55,349 bases of DNA, from contig JAFYRB010000025.1 of NCBI GenBank assembly GCA_017559615.1, forward strand, positions 1 through 55,349, in the 5' to 3' direction. A model generated the notes under the pieces. That model was not told where the DNA came from. It searched no databases and was given only the letters and a program-made list of their open reading frames with translations. Numbering within the stretch: the stretch's first letter is position 1; every line of letters starts with the position of its first letter. The DNA comes from Alistipes sp. GTDB lineage: Bacteria; Bacteroidota; Bacteroidia; Bacteroidales; Rikenellaceae. Both the position numbers and the translations under genes were made by a program. This document shows, one piece after another, positions 8,729 through 16,983 of the stretch.

Positions 8729-8788
8729 CAAATATAACGTTTTTAGTTGGCTAAACATTGCTTTTGTCGAAATTTATTTGTATATTTG
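8729..8788. promoter_or_regulatory. Divergent promoters for DUF4294 gene and thioesterase
   Basis: Minus strand: TATATTTG at 8736-8729, four bases before the DUF4294 ATG, with ATG instead of TTG at the -33 place. Plus strand: TTG at 8758-8760, 20 bp, then TATATTTG at 8781-8788 for the thioesterase gene. The two -33 regions overlap, so the two polymerases probably compete for this site. Confidence 0.75.
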
Positions 8789-8820
8789 TAATGATTAAAA
8801 TTTATTAAAATCGTAATATT

Positions 8821-9192
8821 ATGTTAGAGATAGGACTAAAACATCAGAGTGTAATGCGTGTTATGGAGGGTAACACCGCAGAGTTTATCGGCTCGGGTGA
8901 TATGGCCGTATTGGCCACCCCAGCAATGGTTGCGCTTATGGAGAATGCGGCGATGCTTGCCGTAGCGCTTCACCTCGGTGAGGGCGAGACAACCGTTGGT
9001 TCGATGATATCTACATCGCATCTCAAGCCTTCGAAGGTTGGCAATGCTATCAGCGCTCTTGCCGAACTTACAGAGATTGATGGTCGCAAACTAACTTTCA
9101 AGATTTCAGCTTACGATGGTGAGACGCTTATCGGCGAGGGTGAGCATATTCGCTTTATCGTAAACCGCGAGAAGTTCCTTTCGAAACTTTAA
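8821..9192 (+). CDS. Hot-dog fold thioesterase (FlK-like)
   Basis: A 123-residue single-domain hot-dog protein. The pattern GSGDMAVLATPAMVALMENAAM (about residues 25-46) and TVGSMISTSHLKPS (about 59-72) is that of the thioesterase group that includes fluoroacetyl-CoA thioesterase FlK; the central helix with MENAA and the His in SHLKPS are usual landmarks. The true substrate is probably an ordinary acyl-CoA; nothing here points to fluoroacetate. It is a single-gene transcript with its own exact promoter about 30 bases upstream, and its downstream region holds a terminator-ended transcript of the other strand. Confidence 0.85.
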   Translation: MLEIGLKHQSVMRVMEGNTAEFIGSGDMAVLATPAMVALMENAAMLAVALHLGEGETTVGSMISTSHLKPSKVGNAISALAELTEIDGRKLTFKISAYDGETLIGEGEHIRFIVNREKFLSKL

Positions 9193-9203
9193 CATAGGGA
9201 CAC

Positions 9204-9303
9204 AAAAAAAAGCCAGTGTGCTCCCCCATAACCCTTTCAATCAATACCCAAATGAATTACTCATCAACCCAATTGAAAGGATATAACACACTGGCTAAAA
9301 TCG
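9204..9303 (-). ncRNA. Candidate small RNA, rod-shaped (6S-like)
   Basis: On the minus strand an exact promoter (9309-9339) is followed by a roughly 100-base unit ending in a T-run (9210-9204). A 10-bp closing stem (9296-9287 with 9220-9211) is separated by an asymmetric internal loop (6 and 12 bases) from a perfect 9-bp inner stem (9280-9272 with 9241-9233) with a 30-base apical region. No reading frame explains it. The closing stem, open bubble and inner stem recall 6S RNA, which mimics an open promoter; the 6S-Flavo family of Bacteroidota is the first thing to test. Its identity is inference, but the promoter and terminator are seen. Confidence 0.6.
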
Positions 9304-9308
9304 TGGTG

Positions 9309-9339
9309 CAAAAGTAGTATGATATTGACCTTTGTACAA
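9309..9339 (-). promoter_or_regulatory. Promoter of the minus-strand small RNA
   Basis: TTG (9339-9337), exactly 20 bp, then TACTTTTG (9316-9309). This is a full match to the Bacteroidota consensus and points away from the AraC gene toward the hairpin unit. Confidence 0.85.
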
Positions 9340-9441
9340 TAGACGTATTACTTATACTATAACCAATATTACTGAATATTGTGTTATTAGGGCTTTGTGG
9401 GCCTTTTGCAATATCAAAATCATTAAAAAAGAGGGGGAGAT

Positions 9442-10350
9442 ATGGCAAGAAAACGACAACATATAAAGCTTAATTCAGTAGCATCGTGCTGCGAGTATTT
9501 GGGTATCGATGCGCTCAATAAATACGTAAGCGTCATCAACCTAAACACCGTTGGCACAATACGTTATGAGCCTAAGCACATAGACATCTACGGCATCGTG
9601 TGTTGTTGGTACGACAACAACGACACAAATGCTGACCTACACTTTTTCGGCCCTGGATATAGCGACTCATTTATGGGCGATTTGGAGTTAACACCCCAGG
9701 GTTGGGCATTAATATTCGATCCTTCGCTACTCGAAGATACACTATTAGCGGGTAGAATGCCAGAGTATAAATTCTTCTCGACCGTCTCCACAAATAAGCT
9801 TCGACTCAATAGCGATGAGCGTAATATGATTATAGGATGTATGCAGAGTCTACGCCTCGAATTATTCAATGGCGAGGATAAATACACCAGACGCATCATC
9901 ACCGCAGGTATCGCCGTACTACTAAATCTATGTATGCGATACTACGAGCACCAAAACACCGAACCTCGAGACTCGGCCGACGCAATAATATCGAAACTGA
10001 GCAAATTAATTATCGACTACCTAAGTGGCTCGCGTGATGTGCTGCAAGAGCTTCCAACGGTATCATCTTGTGCCGATGCCTTACACATTTCACCGAATTA
10101 CTTGGGCGATGTAGTACGCAAAAAGTTAAACTATTCGGCACAGCAGTACATACGTCAGATGGTGGTTAAGGAGGCAGCATATCAACTACGTTACTCCAAT
10201 AATTCGATTGGCGAGATAAGCTACAACCTTGGATTCAAATACCCACACCACTTCACACGCGTATTCAAGCAGGAGTATGGCACCACACCGCAACAGTATC
10301 GCAACAAAGCAGCGCAACACTATAGCATCAGCAAAATAGAAAAACCATAA
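9442..10350 (+). CDS. AraC family transcriptional regulator
   Basis: A 302-residue regulator. The C-terminal AraC/XylS DNA-binding domain covers about residues 200-292, with helix-turn-helix one in CADALHISPNYLGDVVRKKL and helix-turn-helix two in SIGEISYNLGFKYPHHFTRVFKQEYGTTP (abbreviated here as the GFKYPHHFTRVFK core). The N-terminal 190 residues have no family motif I recognise; they carry a cupin-like strand pattern and likely sense a ligand. A purine-rich GAGGGGGAG (9431-9439) precedes the ATG, an unusually strong Shine-Dalgarno-like signal for Bacteroidota. No target operon is adjacent; the facing small RNA is one candidate (speculation). Confidence 0.9.
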   Translation: MARKRQHIKLNSVASCCEYLGIDALNKYVSVINLNTVGTIRYEPKHIDIYGIVCCWYDNNDTNADLHFFGPGYSDSFMGDLELTPQGWALIFDPSLLEDTLLAGRMPEYKFFSTVSTNKLRLNSDERNMIIGCMQSLRLELFNGEDKYTRRIITAGIAVLLNLCMRYYEHQNTEPRDSADAIISKLSKLIIDYLSGSRDVLQELPTVSSCADALHISPNYLGDVVRKKLNYSAQQYIRQMVVKEAAYQLRYSNNSIGEISYNLGFKYPHHFTRVFKQEYGTTPQQYRNKAAQHYSISKIEKP

Positions 10351-10368
10351 TATTAGCAGCCAAATTTT

Positions 10369-10398
10369 TTGCCATTTCAAAACTTTACACTATATTTG
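10369..10398 (+). promoter_or_regulatory. Promoter of tRNA-Gln
   Basis: TTG (10369-10371), 19 bp, TATATTTG (10391-10398); predicted start about 15 bases before the mature tRNA. Confidence 0.85.
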
Positions 10399-10419
10399 CA
10401 ACCGCTTACGAGCAACGAT

Positions 10420-10493
10420 TGAGCTATGGTGTAATGGTAACACAGCAGATTTTGGTTCTGTTATTCTGAGTTCGAATCTCGGTAGCTCAACCA
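10420..10493 (+). tRNA. tRNA-Gln (anticodon TTG), CCA encoded
   Basis: The acceptor arms TGAGCTA and TAGCTCA (10420-10426 and 10483-10489) pair fully. The D-arm, the anticodon stem GCAGA/TCTGT with loop TTTTGGT (anticodon TTG, reads CAA) and the TTCGAATC T-loop are all present. The discriminator A is followed by an encoded CCA. It is transcribed alone from its own promoter and terminator. Confidence 0.96.
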
Positions 10494-10500
10494 CAAAATT

Positions 10501-10533
10501 ATCCGATAGGCATTCGCTTGTCGGATTTTTTTT
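10501..10533 (+). terminator. Terminator after tRNA-Gln
   Basis: An 11-bp stem with wobble pairs (10501-10511 with 10516-10526) and ATTC loop is followed by seven T. A -7-like TATCTTTG (10536-10543) starts just three bases beyond, probably serving the next gene. Confidence 0.9.
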
Positions 10534-10573
10534 GTTATCTTTGAGGCAAATATATATAAATATAACCACTTTT

Positions 10574-11491
10574 ATGGCATATCCTATTGAAAATAAACTC
10601 GTAGTAGCGGTATCCTCATCAGCACTCTTTGACCTCTCGGAATCGGATAAGGTATATACCGAGTGCGGCCTTGAGGAGTATCGACGCTATCAGGAGCAGA
10701 ACATAGACACACCATTGGAGAAGGGCGTTGCATTTCCATTCGTAAAACGACTCTTGAGTTTCAACGAACTCTTCCCCGAGGAGATGCCCGTGGAGGTTGT
10801 ACTTCTATCGCGCAACTCTCCCGAGACGGGCCTTCGCGTATTCCGCACCATTAAGCACTATGGTTTGGATATCTCACGTGCTTCGTTCTTCTCTGGCGAG
10901 TCGCCATATAAGTATCTTCCCGCATTCAACGCCTCGTTGTTCTTGTCAGCCTCGGAGCGCGATGTGAAGCGTGCTTGCGACGCTGGATATGCCGCTGGTC
11001 GTGTTCTCGATAGCGAGGTTATGGACGATGTCTACGACGATGAGCTTCGTATAGCATTCGATTTCGATGGTGTTATCGCGGATGATGATAGCGAGAAGAT
11101 TTATCAGGAGCAGGGCCTAAAGGCCTTCCACAAGCACGAGGCATCGACAAACACACCTCTTGACCCAGGTCCTTTGGCCGACCTTCTCATCAAGATTTCC
11201 AATCTCCAAAAGTTGGAAATAGAGCGTATGGCGCAGAACGAGGATTATCGACGTAAGTTGAAGATATCTATCGTTACGGCACGTAATGCTCCAGCGCACG
11301 AGCGCGTTGTGAACACCCTCAAAAGTTGGGGCGTGGAGGTTACCGAGGCCTTCTTCTTGGGTGGCATTTCGAAGGATAGAGTGTTGGAGATTATGCGTCC
11401 TCACATCTTCTTCGATGACCAGATGGCACACCTCGACCACTTGCGCAATGTTCCTGCAGTACACATCCCTATGGGCATCACAAACGAGTAG
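10574..11491 (+). CDS. 5'-nucleotidase (cytosolic type IA-like)
   Basis: A 305-residue HAD-type nucleotidase of the cytosolic 5'-nucleotidase family, which removes phosphate from nucleoside monophosphates. The core motif IAFDFDGVIADDDSE (about residues 158-172) supplies the catalytic aspartates; KISIVTARNAPAHERVV and FFDDQMAHLD are the following HAD motifs. The N-terminal half repeats the theme (SSSALFDLSESD). I chose the ATG of MAYPIENKLV because it matches the family start; an upstream TTG would add 14 unrelated residues. A TATCTTTG box lies 30 bases before this ATG. The next gene starts four bases after the stop. Confidence 0.9.
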   Translation: MAYPIENKLVVAVSSSALFDLSESDKVYTECGLEEYRRYQEQNIDTPLEKGVAFPFVKRLLSFNELFPEEMPVEVVLLSRNSPETGLRVFRTIKHYGLDISRASFFSGESPYKYLPAFNASLFLSASERDVKRACDAGYAAGRVLDSEVMDDVYDDELRIAFDFDGVIADDDSEKIYQEQGLKAFHKHEASTNTPLDPGPLADLLIKISNLQKLEIERMAQNEDYRRKLKISIVTARNAPAHERVVNTLKSWGVEVTEAFFLGGISKDRVLEIMRPHIFFDDQMAHLDHLRNVPAVHIPMGITNE

Positions 11492-11494
11492 ACG

Positions 11495-11767
11495 GTGAGG
11501 AAGTTTTTCAGGAGTACGCTCGATAAGGTTAAGGGCTATCTGTCGCGGTTATCATTCCGCACAGGTGTTATAGTTCTGTCATTGTGCATCCCCTTCTACA
11601 TCCTCTCCTTTGCGCAGATGGCACTTCCAATCTCCGCCACTGCAAAGAGCATCCTGTGGTTTATACTCTTTGGCTTGGCCAAGACCACGCAATACTCTGG
11701 TTTAGCAATACTTGGAGTCGAGGGTTGGCGTAGAGTGAAGAACTGGTTTAATAAGCGACACAAATAA
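11495..11767 (+). CDS. Small membrane protein of unknown function
   Basis: A 90-residue protein starting with GTG, three bases after the nucleotidase stop, so translation is probably coupled. It has a basic N-terminus, two predicted membrane helices (about residues 24-46 and 49-71, with ILWFILFGLAKTTQYSGLAIL) and a basic tail ending WFNKRHK. I do not recognise the family. The tight coupling suggests co-expression with the nucleotidase. Confidence 0.7.
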   Translation: MRKFFRSTLDKVKGYLSRLSFRTGVIVLSLCIPFYILSFAQMALPISATAKSILWFILFGLAKTTQYSGLAILGVEGWRRVKNWFNKRHK

Positions 11768-11802
11768 ATTAAATACAAGGCCTAACCATTATTTAGGTTA
11801 TT

Positions 11803-13782
11803 ATGAGAACTTTTACAAAATTTTTAGCTTTTATTGCTATTTGCTATTGTCCAATGTTTTCAGCCTGCGAGGTAACAATCGAGGGCGAGATTCCAGAGAA
11901 CATCGAGCAAGTAAATCCTTCCGATAACCCTAACAACACCACAGATCCTTCCGAGGATGAGAATCAAAAGGAGGATGGTGAGGAAAACGGCGACAATAAA
12001 GAAGAGCCAACACCCGATAATCCCTACACGCCAATCGTTGACTCTACCATCGAGGCGTGGAGTGGACTTTGGGCTGATGACCGAGATATGGACGTAGTTG
12101 GCAGCAACAACGACTACTTCTACGAACTTAACTCATTCCCTAACGTAGTTGTTGTCCGCTTCGAGGGTAATAGCGCAACGGTGGAGAGTTCCAACAGTTC
12201 TATTAAATCACACATCAGCGGTGCTTATGTAGGTCTGGACCTTACGGCAGTAAGTGGCGTGGAGGTTATCGCTTCAGGAAAAAGCGAAAATGGTGGCCTT
12301 AAAATCTACAGCGACAACAAGTATAAACTTACTTTGAGTGGTGTAGACATCACATCGCAGCAGGGCCCTGCCATCAACTCACAGTCGAAGAAGCGCGTAT
12401 ATATCAACTTGGCAGATGGCTCAACAAACCGTCTCAAGGATTGCGCATCTTATACAACCGATAACTACACTCTCCCAGGCTCGGTGAACGAGGATCGCAA
12501 GGGTGCTTTATTTACCGAGGGTAATATCATCTTGAGTGGCTATGGCGCGTTGGTCGTAACGGGATTGTACAAGCACGCTATCGTAACCGATGGATGCTAC
12601 TACCAGCGTCCAGGAGTGACCGTATCGGCAACTACTGCCATAAAGAATGGAATTCACGTCAAGGGTGATAGCGACGACAACATAGGCATCTACATCGGCG
12701 GTGGCGCTATAACCGCATCAGTATCAGGCACTGCGGGTAAGGGTTTGAAAAGTGATATGGATGTAGTTATTGATGGTGGCCACATAAACCTCACAACATC
12801 GGGAAATGCGACATACGACAGCGAGGAGAAGGATACATCATCTGCGGCAGGCATCAAGAGTAATGGCAAAATTTGGATTAACAACGGTTTAATCGAAGTT
12901 AACTCAAGTGGCACTGGAGGCAAGGGTTTAAGTTCTGATGGCGACATTATAGTAGATGGCGGCAACATCAAAATCTCAACTACTGGCGGACAATATAAGT
13001 ACTCATCATCGCAGACATCATCACCAAAGGGTATTCGCGCTGATGGCAACATTACAATCAATGGTGGTGTTATCAACATCTCGGTTACGGGAAAAAGCGA
13101 AGGTTCAGAGGGTTTGGAGAGCAAGGACACTCTTACCGTAAATGGTGGTGAGTTGGTCATTAGGTCGTATGATGATAGTATCAATGCCAGCAAGGCAATT
13201 GTAGTTAATGGTGGCAGAATCTATGGCGAGGCATCAAACAACGATGGCATCGACTCGAATGGCACAATCACCATTAATGATGGTATTTTTATTGGTATTG
13301 GCTCGGGACAGCCTGAAGGTGGTATCGATGTCGACAATGATAGGTCATTGTTTATCAACGGTGGCGTTGTCCTCGGCATTGGTGGCGGTATGATGGGTAA
13401 ACCCTCATCATCAAGCACGCAGTACTCTGTGGTATATGGCGGGGCTTCGGTAACAAAGGGCCAGCAAATCGCACTTCTCGACTCATCAAGCAATATGCTA
13501 TTTAGCTTCGAGTCGCCAATTACTATGAGTGCAACCGTTGTATTCTCGACACCTAACATTAAGAACGGCACAACATACAACATAGTATCTGGAGGTAGCG
13601 CAAGTAACTACAGCGAGTGTTGGCAGGGTTTGTACTATGATGGCACTTGGAGCGGTGGCTCTTCGCTTACAACATTCACACCATCGAGCGTTGTAACAAG
13701 CATTGGCAACACAGGCGGAGGTCCTGGTGGTGGCGGTGGCGGTTGGCCTGACGGTGGCGGAGGTGGCAATCGTCCCTGGTAA
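11803..13782 (+). CDS. DUF4353 (Cthe_2159-type) surface lipoprotein
   Basis: A 659-residue exported lipoprotein (lipobox FSAC, Cys22). After a Pro/Asn/Glu/Asp-rich linker (about 25-80), the main part is a run of beta-helix-like coils with recurring units such as DGGNIKIST, NGGVINIS and NDGIFIGIG, often preceded by KGL or AGIKS. This fits the carbohydrate-binding DUF4353 family, whose Clostridium member Cthe_2159 binds polygalacturonate through calcium in a right-handed beta-helix. The C-terminus is a Gly-rich tail ending GGGGGNRPW. Surface adhesion or glycan binding is inferred. No promoter is obvious in the 35 bases before it, so it may be read from the nucleotidase promoter. Confidence 0.82.
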   Translation: MRTFTKFLAFIAICYCPMFSACEVTIEGEIPENIEQVNPSDNPNNTTDPSEDENQKEDGEENGDNKEEPTPDNPYTPIVDSTIEAWSGLWADDRDMDVVGSNNDYFYELNSFPNVVVVRFEGNSATVESSNSSIKSHISGAYVGLDLTAVSGVEVIASGKSENGGLKIYSDNKYKLTLSGVDITSQQGPAINSQSKKRVYINLADGSTNRLKDCASYTTDNYTLPGSVNEDRKGALFTEGNIILSGYGALVVTGLYKHAIVTDGCYYQRPGVTVSATTAIKNGIHVKGDSDDNIGIYIGGGAITASVSGTAGKGLKSDMDVVIDGGHINLTTSGNATYDSEEKDTSSAAGIKSNGKIWINNGLIEVNSSGTGGKGLSSDGDIIVDGGNIKISTTGGQYKYSSSQTSSPKGIRADGNITINGGVINISVTGKSEGSEGLESKDTLTVNGGELVIRSYDDSINASKAIVVNGGRIYGEASNNDGIDSNGTITINDGIFIGIGSGQPEGGIDVDNDRSLFINGGVVLGIGGGMMGKPSSSSTQYSVVYGGASVTKGQQIALLDSSSNMLFSFESPITMSATVVFSTPNIKNGTTYNIVSGGSASNYSECWQGLYYDGTWSGGSSLTTFTPSSVVTSIGNTGGGPGGGGGGWPDGGGGGNRPW

Positions 13783-13798
13783 GCAATAGCCAAGATAA

Positions 13799-13862
13799 GT
13801 GGAAAGGATAACGATACCTAAATATAATGGTTAATATCGTTTGTCCTTTCCACTTTTTTTTT
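13799..13862 (+). terminator. Terminator after the DUF4353 gene
   Basis: GTGGAAAGGA (13799-13808) pairs with TCCTTTCCAC (13844-13853), an inner ACGATA/TATCGT extends the stem, and nine or more T follow. The pheT promoter is laid over it. Confidence 0.9.
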
Positions 13863-13871
13863 ATATCTTTG
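13841..13871 (+). promoter_or_regulatory. pheT promoter inside the upstream terminator
   Basis: TTG (13841-13843), 20 bp, TATCTTTG (13864-13871). The -33 element is in the descending arm of the terminator and its T-run forms the spacer. Confidence 0.87.
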
Positions 13872-13917
13872 TGCGATTGTAGACTTTTGTATCGACAAAT
13901 AATTAAAACATCATATT

Positions 13918-16383
13918 ATGAATATTTCTTATAACTGGCTAAAACGCTATCTCGATGCAGATCTCACTGCCGAGCGTATGGCCGAGATATTAACCGAACT
14001 CGGTCTCGAGGTTGAGGAGTTCGAGAAGATTGAGACTATCAAGGGTGGCTTGAAGGGTGTTGTTGTTGGTGAGGTACTCACTTGCGAGGACCATCCAGAC
14101 TCTGACCACCTCCATATTACTACCGTAGACGTTGGCGCCGAGGCTCCATTGCAGATTGTATGTGGCGCTGCTAACTGCCGTCAGGGTTTGAAGGTTATGT
14201 GCGCTACCGTAGGTTCGGTGTTGTACCCTATCGACTCGGACGAGGAGTTCAAAATCAAGCGTAGCAAGATTCGTGGCGTTGAGTCACTCGGTATGCTCTG
14301 CGCTGAGGATGAGCTTGGCATTGGCCGTAACCACGAGGGTATTATGGAGCTTCCAGCAGAGGCTGTTGTAGGTACTCCTGCAAAGGATTATCTCCGCATC
14401 GCTGATGACTACCTCATCGGTATTGGTCTTACTCCTAACCGCGTAGATGCCGCTTCGCACATCGGTGTTGCTCGCGATATCGCAGCATACCTCAAGAGCC
14501 GTGGCGAGCGTGTGGAGTTCAAGCTCCCATCAGTTGAGGACTTCAAGGTAGACGACACATCACGCACCATCGAGGTGGAGGTTGTAAATTCGGAGGCTGC
14601 GCCACGCTATGCTGGTATCACCGTTAGTGACTGTAAAATCGCACCATCACCAGAGTGGATGCAGAATGAGCTTCGTGCTGCGGGCATCAACCCAAAGAAC
14701 AGCCTTGTAGATATCACCAACTATGTTTTGTTTGAGTTGGGCCAGCCACTCCACGCCTTCGATGCAGATAAGATTGAGGGTGGTAAAGTGGTAGTACGTT
14801 CTGCTGTCGAGGGCGAGAAGTTCGTGACGTTGGATGGCGTAGAGCGCACCCTAACGGCTAACGACCTTATGATTTGCTCTGCGGAGCGCCCTATGTGTAT
14901 CGCAGGTGTGTACGGCGGTCAGGACTCTGGCATCTCGGATGAGACAGTTAATGTATTTATCGAGAGTGCATATTTCCACCCTGTATGGGTACGTAAGACG
15001 GCGAAGCGCTTTGGCCTAAATACCGATGCTTCGTTCCGTTTCGAGCGCGGTGTAGACCCTAACATTCAGGTATATGCTCTTAAGCGTGCTGCAATGCTTA
15101 TGCAGGAGTTGGCAGGTGGTCGCATCACATCTGAGATTATCGACATCAACCCTACTCCAGCCTGCCACTTCGAGTTTGAGTTCTCGTTGGAGCGCGCACG
15201 TAAGCTCATCGGTAAGAATATCCCAGAGGAGACATTTATGACAATCCTCGAGGCATTGGATGTTGAGGTTCGCGGTCGTGAGGGCGAGGTATTGAAGGTT
15301 GCAGTACCACCTTACCGCGTAGATGTTCAGCGCGAGGCTGACCTCATTGAGGATGTATTGCGCGTGTATGGCTACAACAACATTGAGATTTCAGACCACG
15401 TAAACTCTACTCTCTCATACGCTCCAAAGCCAAATAAGAGCCGTCTCCAGAATATGGCATCGGACTACCTCTCGGCTAATGGTTACACCGAGATTATGTC
15501 GAACTCTCTCACAAAGGTTTCATACTACGAGGGTTGCACAACATTCCCTGTGGAGCGTTGCGTGAAGATTCTAAATCCACTCTCACAGGATTTGAACGTT
15601 ATGCGCCAGACATTGCTCTTCAACGCATTGGAGGCTGTGGAGTTGAACGTTAATCGTCGTAACGGCAACCTCAAGATGTATGAGGTTGGTAACTGCTACT
15701 TCTTCAACGCCGAGAAGGCCGAGGAGGAGAATACCCTTGCAAAGTATGAGGAGGGTATGCGTCTTGGAATCACCGTAACAGGCTTGGCGACGCAGCTTTC
15801 GTGGAACAGCAAGGCCGAGGGCTCTTCATTCTTCACCCTCCGCGCAATGGTTGAGAAGTTGTTGAAGCGCTTTGGCATCGACCTCTACTCATTGCAGTGC
15901 GAGTCGTTGGAGAGCGACCTCTTTGCTGATGCCATTGTATTCAAGCAGGGACCAAAGGAGGTGTTGCGTATGGGTGTTGTATCGCCTATCGTGCGCAAGA
16001 AGTTCGATATTAAGCAGGATGTATACTTCGCAGAGATTGACTTCGACCAGGTTGTGAAGATGACCAAGAAGACAAAGGTGCAGTTCAAGGAGCTCTCGAA
16101 GTTCCCAGAGGTTAAGCGCGACTTGGCGTTGTTGGTAAATAAGAGCGTTACATTCTCACAGCTTCGCTCAATCGCCTTTGCAACCGAGAAGAAACTCCTC
16201 AAGTCGGTATCGTTGTTCGATGTATATGAGGGCGATAAGCTCCCAGAGGGCAAGAAGTCATACGCCTTGAGCTTCATCCTCGAGGATAAGAGCCAGACTC
16301 TCACCGACAAGCAGATTGAGCGCACAATGGCAAACATTCAGGCGCAGCTTGAGCAGAAGACAGGTGCCGAGATTCGTAAGTAG
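13918..16383 (+). CDS. pheT: Phenylalanine--tRNA ligase beta subunit
   Basis: An 821-residue PheT, the large subunit of the alpha2-beta2 synthetase that charges tRNA-Phe. The order of parts is normal: N-terminal catalytic-like segment and tRNA-binding OB domain (about 40-150, with VVVGEVLTCEDHPDSDHLHI in shortened form and CGAANCRQGLKV), B3/B4 editing domain (about 210-400), B5 (about 405-475), the catalytic-like core, and the C-terminal ferredoxin-fold anticodon-binding domain (about 725-818, from FKELSKFPEVKRDLALLV). pheS is not next to it. It is a single-gene transcript bounded by its own promoter and a long terminator. Confidence 0.97.
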   Translation: MNISYNWLKRYLDADLTAERMAEILTELGLEVEEFEKIETIKGGLKGVVVGEVLTCEDHPDSDHLHITTVDVGAEAPLQIVCGAANCRQGLKVMCATVGSVLYPIDSDEEFKIKRSKIRGVESLGMLCAEDELGIGRNHEGIMELPAEAVVGTPAKDYLRIADDYLIGIGLTPNRVDAASHIGVARDIAAYLKSRGERVEFKLPSVEDFKVDDTSRTIEVEVVNSEAAPRYAGITVSDCKIAPSPEWMQNELRAAGINPKNSLVDITNYVLFELGQPLHAFDADKIEGGKVVVRSAVEGEKFVTLDGVERTLTANDLMICSAERPMCIAGVYGGQDSGISDETVNVFIESAYFHPVWVRKTAKRFGLNTDASFRFERGVDPNIQVYALKRAAMLMQELAGGRITSEIIDINPTPACHFEFEFSLERARKLIGKNIPEETFMTILEALDVEVRGREGEVLKVAVPPYRVDVQREADLIEDVLRVYGYNNIEISDHVNSTLSYAPKPNKSRLQNMASDYLSANGYTEIMSNSLTKVSYYEGCTTFPVERCVKILNPLSQDLNVMRQTLLFNALEAVELNVNRRNGNLKMYEVGNCYFFNAEKAEEENTLAKYEEGMRLGITVTGLATQLSWNSKAEGSSFFTLRAMVEKLLKRFGIDLYSLQCESLESDLFADAIVFKQGPKEVLRMGVVSPIVRKKFDIKQDVYFAEIDFDQVVKMTKKTKVQFKELSKFPEVKRDLALLVNKSVTFSQLRSIAFATEKKLLKSVSLFDVYEGDKLPEGKKSYALSFILEDKSQTLTDKQIERTMANIQAQLEQKTGAEIRK

Positions 16384-16394
16384 TACTCGGAACT

Positions 16395-16438
16395 ATAAAT
16401 AATAAACGCGGGCCCGAAAGCTCGCGTTTATTATTTAT
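16395..16438. terminator. Bidirectional terminator between pheT and the DJ-1 gene
   Basis: Two 19-base arms (16395-16413 and 16420-16438) pair almost perfectly around a CCGAAA loop. The AT-rich outer part gives T-rich ends both ways, and the right arm contains the DJ-1 gene stop codon. Confidence 0.88.
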
Positions 16439-16983
16439 ATCACCATCATTCCCTGTCGCACACGTAGCATCGTCTCCTCATCCTTGAGCCTATCGGCAAT
16501 TGCAAGTGCGAAATCTATTGAGACTCCCGCACCCGCCGCAGTGATTAGATTTCCACACTCCACTACACGGCCACCAACTACATTATACTCCTTCATCTCC
16601 GACACTACCGATGCGTGACACGTTACATCGCACCCCTTCGCCACGCCAGCCATTGCCAACACCGTAGGTGCGCCACATATCGCCGCAACCAAACGACCAG
16701 CGGCAAAATATCGACGTATGACGTGCAACACAGCCTCCGACTCTCGAAGGTTAACATACCCAGGATTTCCACCAGGAAGAATCACCGCATCGCCGCCCTC
16801 AAAATTACAATCCTCAATCAAACAATCGCACGACAATGTCATAAGGTTATGCGACGATGTAACCATCAAATTACCACCCACAGCAACCCTTATAACCTCC
16901 ACACCAGCGCGATGCAGAACATCAATAGGCGAGAGCGTTTCGACACACTCAAAGCCCTCCGCAATCAAAATATATACTCTCAT
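16435..16983 (-). CDS. DJ-1/PfpI family protein
   Basis: A 182-residue class I glutamine amidotransferase-like protein of the DJ-1 group. The nucleophile elbow AAICGAPTVLA contains the conserved reactive Cys near residue 101, and AEGFECVETLSPIDVLHRAG near the N-terminus holds the conserved Glu; GGDAVILPGG is another family mark. Relatives act as deglycases, chaperones or stress proteins, and the true activity here is not known. It overlaps the end of aroB by four bases, so the two are translated in series. Confidence 0.9.
   Translation of the reverse strand: MRVYILIAEGFECVETLSPIDVLHRAGVEVIRVAVGGNLMVTSSHNLMTLSCDCLIEDCNFEGGDAVILPGGNPGYVNLRESEAVLHVIRRYFAAGRLVAAICGAPTVLAMAGVAKGCDVTCHASVVSEMKEYNVVGGRVVECGNLITAAGAGVSIDFALAIADRLKDEETMLRVRQGMMVI

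Noticed and set aside
9193..9441. Inverted repeat as the terminator of the thioesterase gene
   Set aside because: The T-run is on the minus-strand side and a minus-strand promoter fits exactly, so the unit reads the other way.
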